From assembly GCA_900321365.1 (NCBI GenBank), contig ONVT01000143.1, positions 1-13,738 of the forward strand: a stretch of 13,738 bases of DNA, in the 5' to 3' direction. The DNA comes from an uncultured Eubacteriales bacterium (lineage in GTDB: Bacteria; Bacillota_A; Clostridia; Lachnospirales; Lachnospiraceae). Under the pieces are notes generated by a model. It saw nothing but the letters and a program-made list of their open reading frames with translations, had not been told where the DNA came from and did not search any database. Of this stretch, positions 1 to 6,223 are shown one piece after another. Position 1 is the stretch's first letter. Every line of letters starts with the position of its first letter. The translations under genes and the position numbers were made by a program.

Positions 1-257
1 CTGTCAAGGTTGTTCTGATACGCGTTGTCATCCGACGGAGTGATGGTCCATACGACATCGACATCGCCGATCTTGCCGTGAGTCTCATCAACCGCTTCAT
101 ATCCCGGATAGTGATCCGTGACACGGCTCTTGAACTCCTCGTTCCAGACCTGGATGTTCAGGACCTTGCCCTCATCCTCCGCAGCGAATGCGGCATTCGG
201 CAGAACCATTGCGCCGATCAGTCCCAGACCGATCAGAGTCATCATACGTTTCTTCAT
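1..257 (-). CDS. Extracellular solute-binding protein of a carbohydrate ABC transporter, N-terminal part (truncated by window edge)
   Basis: Eighty-five codons are visible, reading leftward from an ATG preceded by AAAGGGAGG about nine bases upstream. The product starts with a signal peptide: KKR, then a hydrophobic run, then PNAAFA/AED, a good AXA signal-peptidase I site near residues 23-26. The mature start (VLNIQVWNEEF, then GYEAVD and WTITPSDDNAYQNNLD) is typical of family 1 extracellular sugar-binding proteins of Lachnospiraceae-type ABC importers. No cysteine is present, so there is no lipobox. That is unusual for a Gram-positive binding protein, which is normally lipid-anchored. The permease genes presumably lie to the left of the window. 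The sugar cannot be deduced. A strong promoter and a palindromic operator candidate lie directly upstream, so regulated transcription is likely. Confidence 0.85.
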   Translation of the reverse strand, partial: MKKRMMTLIGLGLIGAMVLPNAAFAAEDEGKVLNIQVWNEEFKSRVTDHYPGYEAVDETHGKIGDVDVVWTITPSDDNAYQNNLD

Positions 258-327
258 GTTGTTGCCTCCCTTTTGTTTTTAGTGAATGACCTCGAGTTCC
301 GGTTCAGCTTTTTCGTTTTTTCATTTC

Positions 328-338
328 GTTTACTAAAC
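328..338. promoter_or_regulatory. Candidate operator GTTTACTAAAC (LacI/ROK-like)
   Basis: A perfect 5-1-5 palindrome lies about 10-20 bases downstream of the predicted transcription start of the sugar-binding protein gene. The odd-centred TTTA-N-TAAA form is common among operators of sugar repressors of the LacI or ROK type. No repressor gene is visible in the window, so the assignment rests on position and symmetry. Confidence 0.5.
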
Positions 339-353
339 CGTTTTCGTAACTTC

Positions 354-382
354 ACTATAGCCCTTCGTTAAAGACCTGTCAA
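354..382 (-). promoter_or_regulatory. Strong sigma-A-type promoter for the solute-binding protein gene
   Basis: On the minus strand TTGACA (377-382) is followed after exactly 17 bases by TATAGT (354-359). The predicted start of transcription is near 347, which leaves a leader of about 90 bases before the ATG at 257. Confidence 0.85.
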
Positions 383-404
383 CTCGCATCTTTGCACAAA
401 AACG

Positions 405-449
405 GCGCCTGATTTTTGTGTATAATTCACAAAACAATTTTTCAGGCGC
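405..449. repeat. Imperfect inverted repeat with an AT-rich apex
   Basis: The outer arms GCGCCTGA (405-412) and TCAGGCGC (442-449) are perfect complements. An inner pair, TTTTGTG and CACAAAA, surrounds TATAATT. On the minus strand the arm is followed by CGTTTTTG, so the element could act as a terminator of minus-strand transcription ahead of the sugar-binding protein promoter. It could also be part of a dispersed palindromic repeat. Confidence 0.5.
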
Positions 450-543
450 TCTGTCTTCTCGCTATTATTCAGATCCGCAACCCCTGCTTTGCAGCTGTTT
501 TTTTCGAAATCGAAAACGTATTCGAATGTCAATGGCAACATAA

Positions 544-593
544 GAACCCGACTGTCTGGCACATGCAGTGCATGTGCGTCCACAGCCGGGTTC
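544..593 (-). repeat. Long hairpin, 12-bp outer plus 9-bp inner stem
   Basis: The arms 544-555 and 582-593 pair over 12 positions. The single A/C mismatch on the plus strand becomes a G-U pair on the minus strand. Inside, GCACATGCA and TGCATGTGC form a perfect 9-bp palindrome around one base. On the minus strand it is followed by TTATGTT, a weak U-rich tail. The G-U pair favours a function in minus-strand RNA. Confidence 0.6.
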
Positions 594-640
594 CACGCGC
601 GCGCGTTTCAGGCTCTGAGAGCTTGACGCGCCTGTCAAAG

Positions 641-707
641 TCTCCCACCCACCGGCGCTCCTGCGAGGGCAGCCGAAGCTGCCGACGCAGAAGCAGTGGG
701 TGGGAGA
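641..707 (-). repeat. Nested hairpin with a 12-bp base stem and cUUCGg tetraloop
   Basis: TCTCCCACCCAC (641-652) pairs perfectly with GTGGGTGGGAGA (696-707). Within it CTGCG/CGCAG and GGCAGC/GCTGCC stack on each other. The apex reads CGAA on the plus strand and TTCG on the minus strand, closed by a C-G pair. That is the extra-stable cUUCGg tetraloop, and it only exists in minus-strand RNA. Confidence 0.65.
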
Positions 708-713
708 ATAAAG

Positions 714-737
714 CGGGGGCAGCCAGTACTGCCCCCG
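714..737 (-). repeat. GC-rich hairpin CGGGGGCAG/CTGCCCCCG
   Basis: A perfect 9-bp stem with a 6-base loop. On the minus strand it is followed by CTTTATTCT, so it resembles a weak intrinsic terminator. It is the first hairpin of the cluster in the direction of the minus-strand promoter at 840-868. Confidence 0.55.
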
Positions 738-748
738 GAAAGTTCCTC

Positions 749-770
749 AAAAAATCCTGACTCAACAGGA
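749..770 (-). terminator. Weak intrinsic terminator or pause site
   Basis: On the minus strand TCCTG-TTGAGT-CAGGA (5-bp stem) is followed directly by six T. The stem is short, so attenuation or pausing is as likely as termination. Confidence 0.35.
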
Positions 771-839
771 AATAGAAGATCAGATATGAAATAACCCAAA
801 TCCTGAGCAGCTTTCTCTCCCGTACCACACCGTAATTGC

Positions 840-868
840 AGTATAGCTCAGTCCGTTTGATATTTCAA
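840..868 (-). promoter_or_regulatory. Promoter upstream of the hairpin cluster
   Basis: On the minus strand TTGAAA (863-868), 17 bases, then TATACT (840-845). It lies downstream of the symporter gene and has no protein gene in front of it before 257, which suggests an RNA transcript. Confidence 0.6.
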
Positions 869-891
869 TAGCTTTTTGTACAATTTGTCTC

Positions 892-942
892 AAAAAATCT
901 TCGAAGTTGAAGCGGATATGGACATGTCGTCCTATGATCCGC
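892..942 (-). terminator. Possible terminator of the symporter gene
   Basis: Minus-strand hairpin GCGGAT.../...ATCCGC (912-942, with inner GGAC/GTCC) is followed 14 bases later by six T (892-897), with a small CTTC/GAAG stem just before the T run. The spacing is not canonical, so confidence is low. Confidence 0.35.
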
Positions 943-1026
943 CTCTGTTTTCGTATTAAATCACACCTCCGTCCCCGCAGCTGTGGGACTTGTAACCTCA
1001 TTCACACTCTTTGTTTTATTCAGGAA

Positions 1027-2568
1027 TCACGCCTCATCAGCGTCTTCCATCAGGCTGAAGCGCTTCTTGATCGTGATGGTCTCCTCATATCCTGAGAAGA
1101 TTTCCTCGACCTTGCTGCTGTCCATCTTCGGAGTAAGAAGGCTGACCACCGGAACGATCACAAGCCCGGCCAGCATGGTGATGGCGCCGGCGTTGATCGG
1201 GCTCTTGATATAGTGGAGGAACATGTTGCTCAGGGTAATGCCGACGCCCGCCACAAAGCAGGCCCATACGGACAGCTTCGTCGTCTTTTTCCAGTACAGC
1301 CCGTACAGGAAAGGAGCGAGGAACGACCCTGCCAGAGCGCCCCAGGAATAACCCATGAGCTGCGCGATAAAGGTCGGCGGATTCAGCGCCAGGACCACAG
1401 AGAGAATGATGAAGCATACGAGCAGAACCCTCATCACCAGGAGTTTCCTCTTCTCTTTCATATCCTTTTTAAAATGCGCGATCAGATCCAGCGTGACCGT
1501 GGAAGAGGATGTCAGCACCAGCGACGAGAGAGTGGACATGGACGCCGAAAGAACCAGAACGATCACGATTCCGATCAGCACATCAGGAAGACCCGAGAGC
1601 ATGGTGGGGACGATAGCGTCATACGCGATCGATCCGTCCGCATTGTGGATCGCCGGGTTCTCGCTGTAGAGGCGTCCGAAACCGCCGAGGAAATAGCATC
1701 CGCCCGCCACGACGATCGCGAAAACCGTCGAGATCACGGTACCGGCCTTGATCGACCTCTCATCCTTGATCGCGTAGAATTTCCCCACCATCTGCGGAAG
1801 CCCCCAGGTTCCGAGCGATGTCAGCACCACGACGCCCAGCAGGTTCAGGGGATCCGGTCCAAAGAATGAGGCAAATGCGCCCTTCATCCCCTGTGTCACC
1901 GGAAGGTCGCTCTCAAACTGCGACAGGTTTGTCAGCGCCTGCAGAAATCCTCCGTTGCTCTTAAGCACCGCGAGAATGACCGCGCTGATGCCAAACAGCA
2001 TGATGATACCCTGGACAAAGTCATTAACCACCGTTGCCATATAACCGCCCAGCAGCACGTACACACAGGTGAGCGCCGCCATGACGATGACGCAAACCGT
2101 ATAGGGAATGTCAAATGCCATACGGAACAGCCTCGACAGTCCGTTGTACACCGAAGACGTATAGGGGATCAGGAAGATAAACGCGATCAGCGCGGCCGCG
2201 ATCTTCAGCGAGTCCGAGTCAAATCGCTTGCCGAAGAAATCCGGCATCGTGCGGGAATCCAGATGCTTCGTCATGACGCGGGTGCGGCGCCCGAGAACAA
2301 TCCACGCGAGCAGCGAGCCCAAAACCGCGTTTCCGATGCCGGCCCAGGTTGCGGAGACGCCGTACTTGAATCCGAACTGTCCCGCGTAGCCGACGAACAC
2401 AACCGCCGAAAAATAGGAAGTCCCGTAACCGAATGCGGTCAGCCACGGGCCGGCACTCCTTCCGCCGAGGACAAAGCCGTCCACACTGCGCGCCTTTCTT
2501 CTTGTCATGACCCCGATCAGGATCATGACCGCAAAAAACAGAATAAGAAATACCACCTTGATTGCCAT
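1027..2568 (-). CDS. Sodium:solute symporter (SSS family), candidate aryl-acid importer
   Basis: A 513-residue, highly hydrophobic protein with the features of the SSS family (TC 2.A.21): an N-terminal membrane segment, then the conserved VDGFVLGGRSAGPWLTAF and GYGTSYFSAVVFVGYAGQFG stretches, a cytoplasmic KHLDSRTMPDFFGKRF loop, and about 13 predicted helices. Length is normal for the family. I chose the ATG at 2568 (MAIKVVFLILFF) because GGAGAGGGG precedes it and the first helix begins there. A longer frame to 2658 would put the promoter inside the gene. It has its own promoter and follows the terminator of the ligase operon. The known phenylacetate permease PaaL is an SSS protein, which together with the neighbouring iorAB, aminotransferase and CoA ligase suggests uptake of an aryl acid. 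The substrate is inferred, not shown. Amino acid or pantothenate transport are alternatives. Confidence 0.85.
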   Translation of the reverse strand: MAIKVVFLILFFAVMILIGVMTRRKARSVDGFVLGGRSAGPWLTAFGYGTSYFSAVVFVGYAGQFGFKYGVSATWAGIGNAVLGSLLAWIVLGRRTRVMTKHLDSRTMPDFFGKRFDSDSLKIAAALIAFIFLIPYTSSVYNGLSRLFRMAFDIPYTVCVIVMAALTCVYVLLGGYMATVVNDFVQGIIMLFGISAVILAVLKSNGGFLQALTNLSQFESDLPVTQGMKGAFASFFGPDPLNLLGVVVLTSLGTWGLPQMVGKFYAIKDERSIKAGTVISTVFAIVVAGGCYFLGGFGRLYSENPAIHNADGSIAYDAIVPTMLSGLPDVLIGIVIVLVLSASMSTLSSLVLTSSSTVTLDLIAHFKKDMKEKRKLLVMRVLLVCFIILSVVLALNPPTFIAQLMGYSWGALAGSFLAPFLYGLYWKKTTKLSVWACFVAGVGITLSNMFLHYIKSPINAGAITMLAGLVIVPVVSLLTPKMDSSKVEEIFSGYEETITIKKRFSLMEDADEA

Positions 2569-2637
2569 GTTTTTGTAATCCCCTCTCCGTTCGTAGTGTA
2601 TTGTCTGAACATGTGCTTTTACCATTTCATGTATAAA

Positions 2638-2657
2638 TGCTTTAAAGCACTGAAGCA
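2638..2657. promoter_or_regulatory. Candidate operator TGCTTTAAAGCA plus CTGAAGCA
   Basis: A perfect 12-base palindrome (2638-2649) followed by CTGAAGCA lies just downstream of the -10 box of the symporter gene, over the predicted transcription start. The first ten bases recur at 8437-8446 in the promoter of the TrpR-like regulator. Position and recurrence suggest a repressor site, plausibly for that regulator. Confidence 0.5.
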
Positions 2658-2685
2658 ATCATACCACACTTTCCCGAAAACGCAA
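2658..2685 (-). promoter_or_regulatory. Promoter of the symporter gene
   Basis: On the minus strand TTGCGT (2680-2685), 16 bases, then an extended -10, TGG-TATGAT (hexamer 2658-2663). It begins right after the terminator of the upstream operon and gives a leader of about 85 bases. Confidence 0.6.
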
Positions 2686-2690
2686 CCCCC

Positions 2691-2735
2691 AAAAAAAGCC
2701 GCACCCCTGCCGCCACGCGGCTGTGGTGCGGCTTT
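2691..2735 (-). terminator. Strong intrinsic terminator of the trpR-like/iorAB operon
   Basis: On the minus strand AAAGCCGCACC pairs with GGTGCGGCTTT around an inner GCCGC-GTG-GCGGC hairpin, followed by a run of seven T. It starts ten bases after the stop codon of the CoA-ligase gene. Confidence 0.9.
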
Positions 2736-2744
2736 CCGCGAGTT

Positions 2745-4388
2745 TTAATGATGTTCCAGCTGGTTCTCCCTGGCGACCAGGTTCTCGACGCCGTAGCGCT
2801 TTCTCAGCGCGGGCTTCTCAATCTTGCCGGTCGCGTTGCGCGGCACATCCTCAAAGATGATGATCCTCGGCCTCTTGTACCTGGGCAGGGCCGTGCAGAA
2901 GCGCTCGATCTCATCCTCCGTGCACTTTACGCCCTCCTTCAGCTCGATGATCGCGCCGGTGGTCTCGCCCAGACGCTTATCCGGCATGCCGATGACGGCA
3001 ACATCCTTCACCTTCGGATGCTCCGAGAGGAAGTTCTCGATTTCCACCGGGTAGATGTTCTCGCCGCCCGAGACGATCACGTCCTTCTTGCGGTCCACCA
3101 GGAAGATAAATCCGTCCTCATCCTGCATGGCCATGTCTCCCGTGAACAGCCAGCCGTTCTTCAGAACCTCTTCCGTCGCCTCCGGATTGTTATAATACTC
3201 TGTCATGACGCCGGGGCCTTTGACGCAAAGCTCACCTACGCTGCCCTGCTTTACCTCGTTTCCGTTCTCATCCACAATCTTGCACTCCCAGCGGTATCCA
3301 GGGACGCCGATCGCCCCGACCTTGTGGATGTTGTCCAGTCCCAGGTGTACGCAGCCGGGGCCGGTGGATTCAGACAGACCGTAGTTGGTGTCATACAGAT
3401 GGTTCGGGAAATAGTCCTTCCAGTGGCGGATCAGAGAGGGCGGCACCGGCTGCGCGCCGATATGCATAAGTCTCCACTGGTCCAGTTTATAATCGGAAAG
3501 CTTCAGGTCACCTCTGTCCAGGGCATCCAGAATATCCTGCGCCCATGGCACCAGCAGCCATACGATGGTGCACTGCTCATCCGAGACAGCCTTCAGGATG
3601 ATCTCCGGCTTCGTTCCCTTCAGGAGCACCGCCCTGCTGCAGGTCCACAGAGAACCCATCCAGTGGAATTTCGCGCCGGTATGATAAAGCGGAGGGATGC
3701 AGAGGAAGCAGTCATCCTTCCCCGTGCGGTGGTGCACCGCCTCCATCTCAGCGGCCTGATACAGGGACAGATGTTTGTGCAGGATCGCCTTCGGGAAGCC
3801 TGTGGTTCCAGAGGAGAAATAGATGGCACCGTCATCCTCATTCGTCAGTTTGATTCCGGGCGTGCTGCTGGGATAATCCGATACCAGCTCCCTGTAGCTC
3901 TCCGCAAAATCCGGACATCCGTCGCCGACATAGAACAGCAGGCGCCCTCTTCCGATCCCATCCACATTCATCTGCAGGCGGGTGATGAACTCCGGTCCGA
4001 AAAACAAAACCGTCACATCCGCAAGATTGAGACAGTAGGAAATCTCATTCGATGTGTACCGGAAGTTAAATGGCACTGCGACTGCGCCGGTCTTAAGGAT
4101 GCCGAAGTAGATCGGCAGCCACTCCAGGCAGTTGAACATCAGGATCGCAACCTTGTCTCCCTTTTTTATCCCGCGGTCGATCAGCATGTTCGCCACGCGG
4201 TTCGCTTTCTCATCGAAGGTCTGCCAGGTAATCTGGCGGCGGAAGGGGTGCGGGACGGTCTGCTGAACCAGGTCATATTCCTTAAAGGACAGCTTGCGCG
4301 GATCCTCCATCGTCGGGTTCAGTTCGATCAGCGCAATCTCGTTTCCGTGTTCACGTGCATTTCTCTCCAATAAATCTGTTACAGGCAT
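2745..4388 (-). CDS. AMP-forming acyl-CoA ligase, candidate arylacetate-CoA ligase
   Basis: A 547-residue class I adenylate-forming enzyme (acid + ATP + CoA to acyl-CoA + AMP + PPi). Visible motifs: the phosphate loop SSGTTGFPK (192-200), the A5 motif YGLSEST (336-342), LFTGD (414-418), DRKKDVIVSGGENIYP (432-447) and the C-terminal ATGKIEKP with catalytic-type Lys522. Length fits the fatty-acid/aryl ligase group. The start at 4388 (MPVTDLL) has AAGGAAGGAAGAG upstream. A longer frame to 4586 would run far into the aminotransferase gene. It lies 34 bases after the aminotransferase and is the last gene before the terminator. Next to iorAB it most likely activates arylacetates. A fatty-acid substrate cannot be excluded from sequence alone. 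Confidence 0.85.
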   Translation of the reverse strand: MPVTDLLERNAREHGNEIALIELNPTMEDPRKLSFKEYDLVQQTVPHPFRRQITWQTFDEKANRVANMLIDRGIKKGDKVAILMFNCLEWLPIYFGILKTGAVAVPFNFRYTSNEISYCLNLADVTVLFFGPEFITRLQMNVDGIGRGRLLFYVGDGCPDFAESYRELVSDYPSSTPGIKLTNEDDGAIYFSSGTTGFPKAILHKHLSLYQAAEMEAVHHRTGKDDCFLCIPPLYHTGAKFHWMGSLWTCSRAVLLKGTKPEIILKAVSDEQCTIVWLLVPWAQDILDALDRGDLKLSDYKLDQWRLMHIGAQPVPPSLIRHWKDYFPNHLYDTNYGLSESTGPGCVHLGLDNIHKVGAIGVPGYRWECKIVDENGNEVKQGSVGELCVKGPGVMTEYYNNPEATEEVLKNGWLFTGDMAMQDEDGFIFLVDRKKDVIVSGGENIYPVEIENFLSEHPKVKDVAVIGMPDKRLGETTGAIIELKEGVKCTEDEIERFCTALPRYKRPRIIIFEDVPRNATGKIEKPALRKRYGVENLVARENQLEHH

Positions 4389-4422
4389 GATGTCTTTCTC
4401 TTCCTTCCTTTTTATGTAGTTA

Positions 4423-5613
4423 TCAGCGGTAATACGCCGCCAGCTTCTCAAACGCCGCCAGGGAGCGCTCCGCCCTCTGTGTTGGAACACAATAGCTGAT
4501 GCGGGTATGGCCCGGGCATCCGAAACCGGTCCCGGGAACAATGAGCAGATTGAAGTCTTTTGCCTTCTCGCAGAAGGCAATATCATCCTCGATCAGCGTG
4601 CGAGGGAACATATAGAAGGTCCCCTGCGGCTCCACCACAGTGAATCCGATGTCCCGAAGCCCCTTCACCAGGATGTTCCGGTTGGTCTCATAGACAGAGA
4701 TATCGCTGGTATCGTCCACGCACTCCGCGCAGACTCTCTGGAACAGGCTCGGCGCACTCACATAGCCGAGAACCCTGGATCCTCCTGCCACAGCGGCAAA
4801 TACCTCGTCGTGATCCTCCATCTCCTCAGAAACCATCACATAGCCCATACGTTCACCGGGAAGAGACAGCGCCTTCGACCAGGAATAACAGACCAGCGTA
4901 TTCGGATAATACGCAGGCACGAAAGGAACCGTTACCCCGGAGAACGCAATCTCACGGTAGGGCTCATCCGAGATCAGGTAGATGACCTGGCCGTACTCCC
5001 TGCTTTTCTCCTGCAGAATCTTCGAGAGCCTCCGGATCGTGTCTTCCGAGTATACCGCGCCTGACGGATTGTTCGGGGAATTGATCAGGACTGCCTTTGT
5101 ATTCGGGCTGAGCGCATTTTCAAATCGTTCAAAATCGATCTGAAATGCCTCAATATCCGCGGGAATCAGTTTCATGACGCCGCCCGCCCCCTCGATAAAC
5201 ACCCGGTACTCCGGGAAGAACGGCGCGAATACAATCACCTCTTCTCCCGGGTTCAGCAGGCCGTACAGGCAGCCGCACAGCGCCCCGGCGGCTCCCGTGC
5301 TCATATACAGGCTTTCCGGCCTTACCGGATAATTGAAACGCCTGCGGATCGAAGAAGCAATCTTCTCCCGGACCTTCTGATCACCCTGCGCGCTGGTATA
5401 TCCGTGAAGCAGCACCGGATCCGTCTCTTTCAGAAGACGTACCGCCGTCTCCCCTACCGTATCCGGAGCCGGAACCGACGGGTTTCCGATGGAGAAATCA
5501 AAAACATTCTCCGCGCCGACCTCTTCCATCCTCTTCTTTCCAAACTCAAACAGTTCCCGGATCACCGAGCGCTGCGTACCCAGTTCAAGCGCTCTTCTGT
5601 TTACATTTGCCAT
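4423..5613 (-). CDS. PLP-dependent class I/II aminotransferase, likely aromatic amino acid
   Basis: A 396-residue fold-type I aminotransferase. Conserved points: NSPNNPSG (178-185), ISDEPY with Asp216 and Tyr219, the PLP lysine in SWSK at 247 followed by LPGERMGY, and a C-terminal substrate arginine in HTRISYC. The N-terminal SIGNPSVPAPD is typical of the aspartate/aromatic aminotransferase branch. The start is fixed by AAGGAGG five bases before the ATG. It lies 11 bases after iorB, so the two genes are cotranscribed. In this setting it would interconvert arylpyruvates (phenylpyruvate, 4-hydroxyphenylpyruvate, indolepyruvate) and phenylalanine, tyrosine or tryptophan. Class I enzymes are broad, so aspartate or alanine activity is possible too. 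Confidence 0.88.
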   Translation of the reverse strand: MANVNRRALELGTQRSVIRELFEFGKKRMEEVGAENVFDFSIGNPSVPAPDTVGETAVRLLKETDPVLLHGYTSAQGDQKVREKIASSIRRRFNYPVRPESLYMSTGAAGALCGCLYGLLNPGEEVIVFAPFFPEYRVFIEGAGGVMKLIPADIEAFQIDFERFENALSPNTKAVLINSPNNPSGAVYSEDTIRRLSKILQEKSREYGQVIYLISDEPYREIAFSGVTVPFVPAYYPNTLVCYSWSKALSLPGERMGYVMVSEEMEDHDEVFAAVAGGSRVLGYVSAPSLFQRVCAECVDDTSDISVYETNRNILVKGLRDIGFTVVEPQGTFYMFPRTLIEDDIAFCEKAKDFNLLIVPGTGFGCPGHTRISYCVPTQRAERSLAAFEKLAAYYR

Positions 5614-5624
5614 ATTTTCCTCCT

Positions 5625-6197
5625 TCAGCCGGCCCGCCCGAGGTCAAATGCCCTCAGGTTCACTTCCCTGAGCTTCTCCGGCACGCAGGATTCCACCGCC
5701 TGTTTCCATCTGTCCGCCGGAATTTCAAAATATTTCGACAGTCGTCCCATCAGGACGATATTCACGGCCTTTGACGATCCTGCCTGCTCGGCCAGGGTCA
5801 GGCAGTCCATCGCGTCCACAACGGCTCCCTTCGCCTCAAGTTTTTCGACCAGATTCTCCGGATACTCCGCCGCGCCTGTAATGACCGGCATCGGATCGAT
5901 CTTCTGCGTATTGGTCACGATACGCCCGCCCTCCTTCAGGTACGGAAGGTAACGCGCCGCCTCCAGCAGCTCAAAGGAGACGATATAGTCCGCCTCGCCC
6001 CTGTCAATCACCGGAGAAAACACTTTGTCCCCGAACCTTACATAGGTCACGACCGATCCGCCTCTCTGGCTCATGCCGTGGACCTCCGAAACCTTCACGT
6101 CATATCCTTCCGTCAGCAGGAGATATCCGAGGAGCTTGCTCGCCAGCAGGCTTCCCTGGCCTCCAACCCCGACGATCATGATGTTCTTTGTCTCCAT
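5625..6197 (-). CDS. iorB: Indolepyruvate:ferredoxin oxidoreductase, beta subunit
   Basis: A 190-residue gamma-type (POR_N/IorB) subunit. It shows the nucleotide-like GVGGQG turn (10-15), followed by SEVHGMSQRGGSV (37-49), the signature of this family, and DYIVSFELLEAARYLPYL. Length matches IorB. With IorA it catalyses arylpyruvate + CoA + oxidised ferredoxin to arylacetyl-CoA + CO2 + reduced ferredoxin, a reaction known to be reversible. The ATG is preceded by GGAGG at ten bases. It lies 26 bases after iorA. Confidence 0.95.
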   Translation of the reverse strand: METKNIMIVGVGGQGSLLASKLLGYLLLTEGYDVKVSEVHGMSQRGGSVVTYVRFGDKVFSPVIDRGEADYIVSFELLEAARYLPYLKEGGRIVTNTQKIDPMPVITGAAEYPENLVEKLEAKGAVVDAMDCLTLAEQAGSSKAVNIVLMGRLSKYFEIPADRWKQAVESCVPEKLREVNLRAFDLGRAG

Positions 6198-6223
6198 AAC
6201 CTGTTATTCCTCCAAAGTCCGCA

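Larger units (their letters stand above)
544..833 (-). ncRNA. Candidate structured RNA or palindromic repeat cluster
   Basis: A minus-strand promoter at 840-868 would start a transcript near 833. It would run through three strong hairpins (714-737, 641-707, 544-593) and a smaller one (623-638, TTGAC/GTCAA). Open frames across this stretch have no recognisable protein features and sit on top of the palindromes. The stable UUCG loop and the G-U pair both point to the minus strand as the functional RNA. I do not recognise it as 6S, RNase P, SRP or tmRNA. A dispersed intergenic repeat is the main alternative. Ends are approximate. A weak hairpin with a T run at 749-770 could end the transcript early. 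Confidence 0.35.

Noticed and set aside
421..426. TATAAT as a plus-strand promoter
   Set aside because: No -35 at 16-18 bases upstream, and no plus-strand gene follows before the minus-strand genes.
416..828. Small frames on both strands across the hairpin cluster
   Set aside because: They run through perfect palindromes, have no credible start signals, and their composition follows the GC-rich repeats. RNA or repeat is the better explanation.
1213..1869. 218-codon plus-strand frame over the symporter
   Set aside because: Very rich in R, H, Q and D, as expected from the reverse of a membrane protein gene; no ribosome binding site.
2569..2658. Longer N-terminus for the symporter (30 extra residues)
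   Set aside because: It would extend to the promoter -10 box and lacks a ribosome binding site. The internal ATG at 2568 has one and starts directly before the first helix.
2748..4373. 541-codon open frame on the plus strand
   Set aside because: It is the exact antisense of the acyl-CoA ligase, whose motifs are all intact on the minus strand. The plus-strand translation has no recognisable domain.
4389..4586. Longer N-terminus for the acyl-CoA ligase (66 extra residues)
   Set aside because: It overlaps the aminotransferase coding region, and the ATG at 4388 has a clear AAGGAAGG site.
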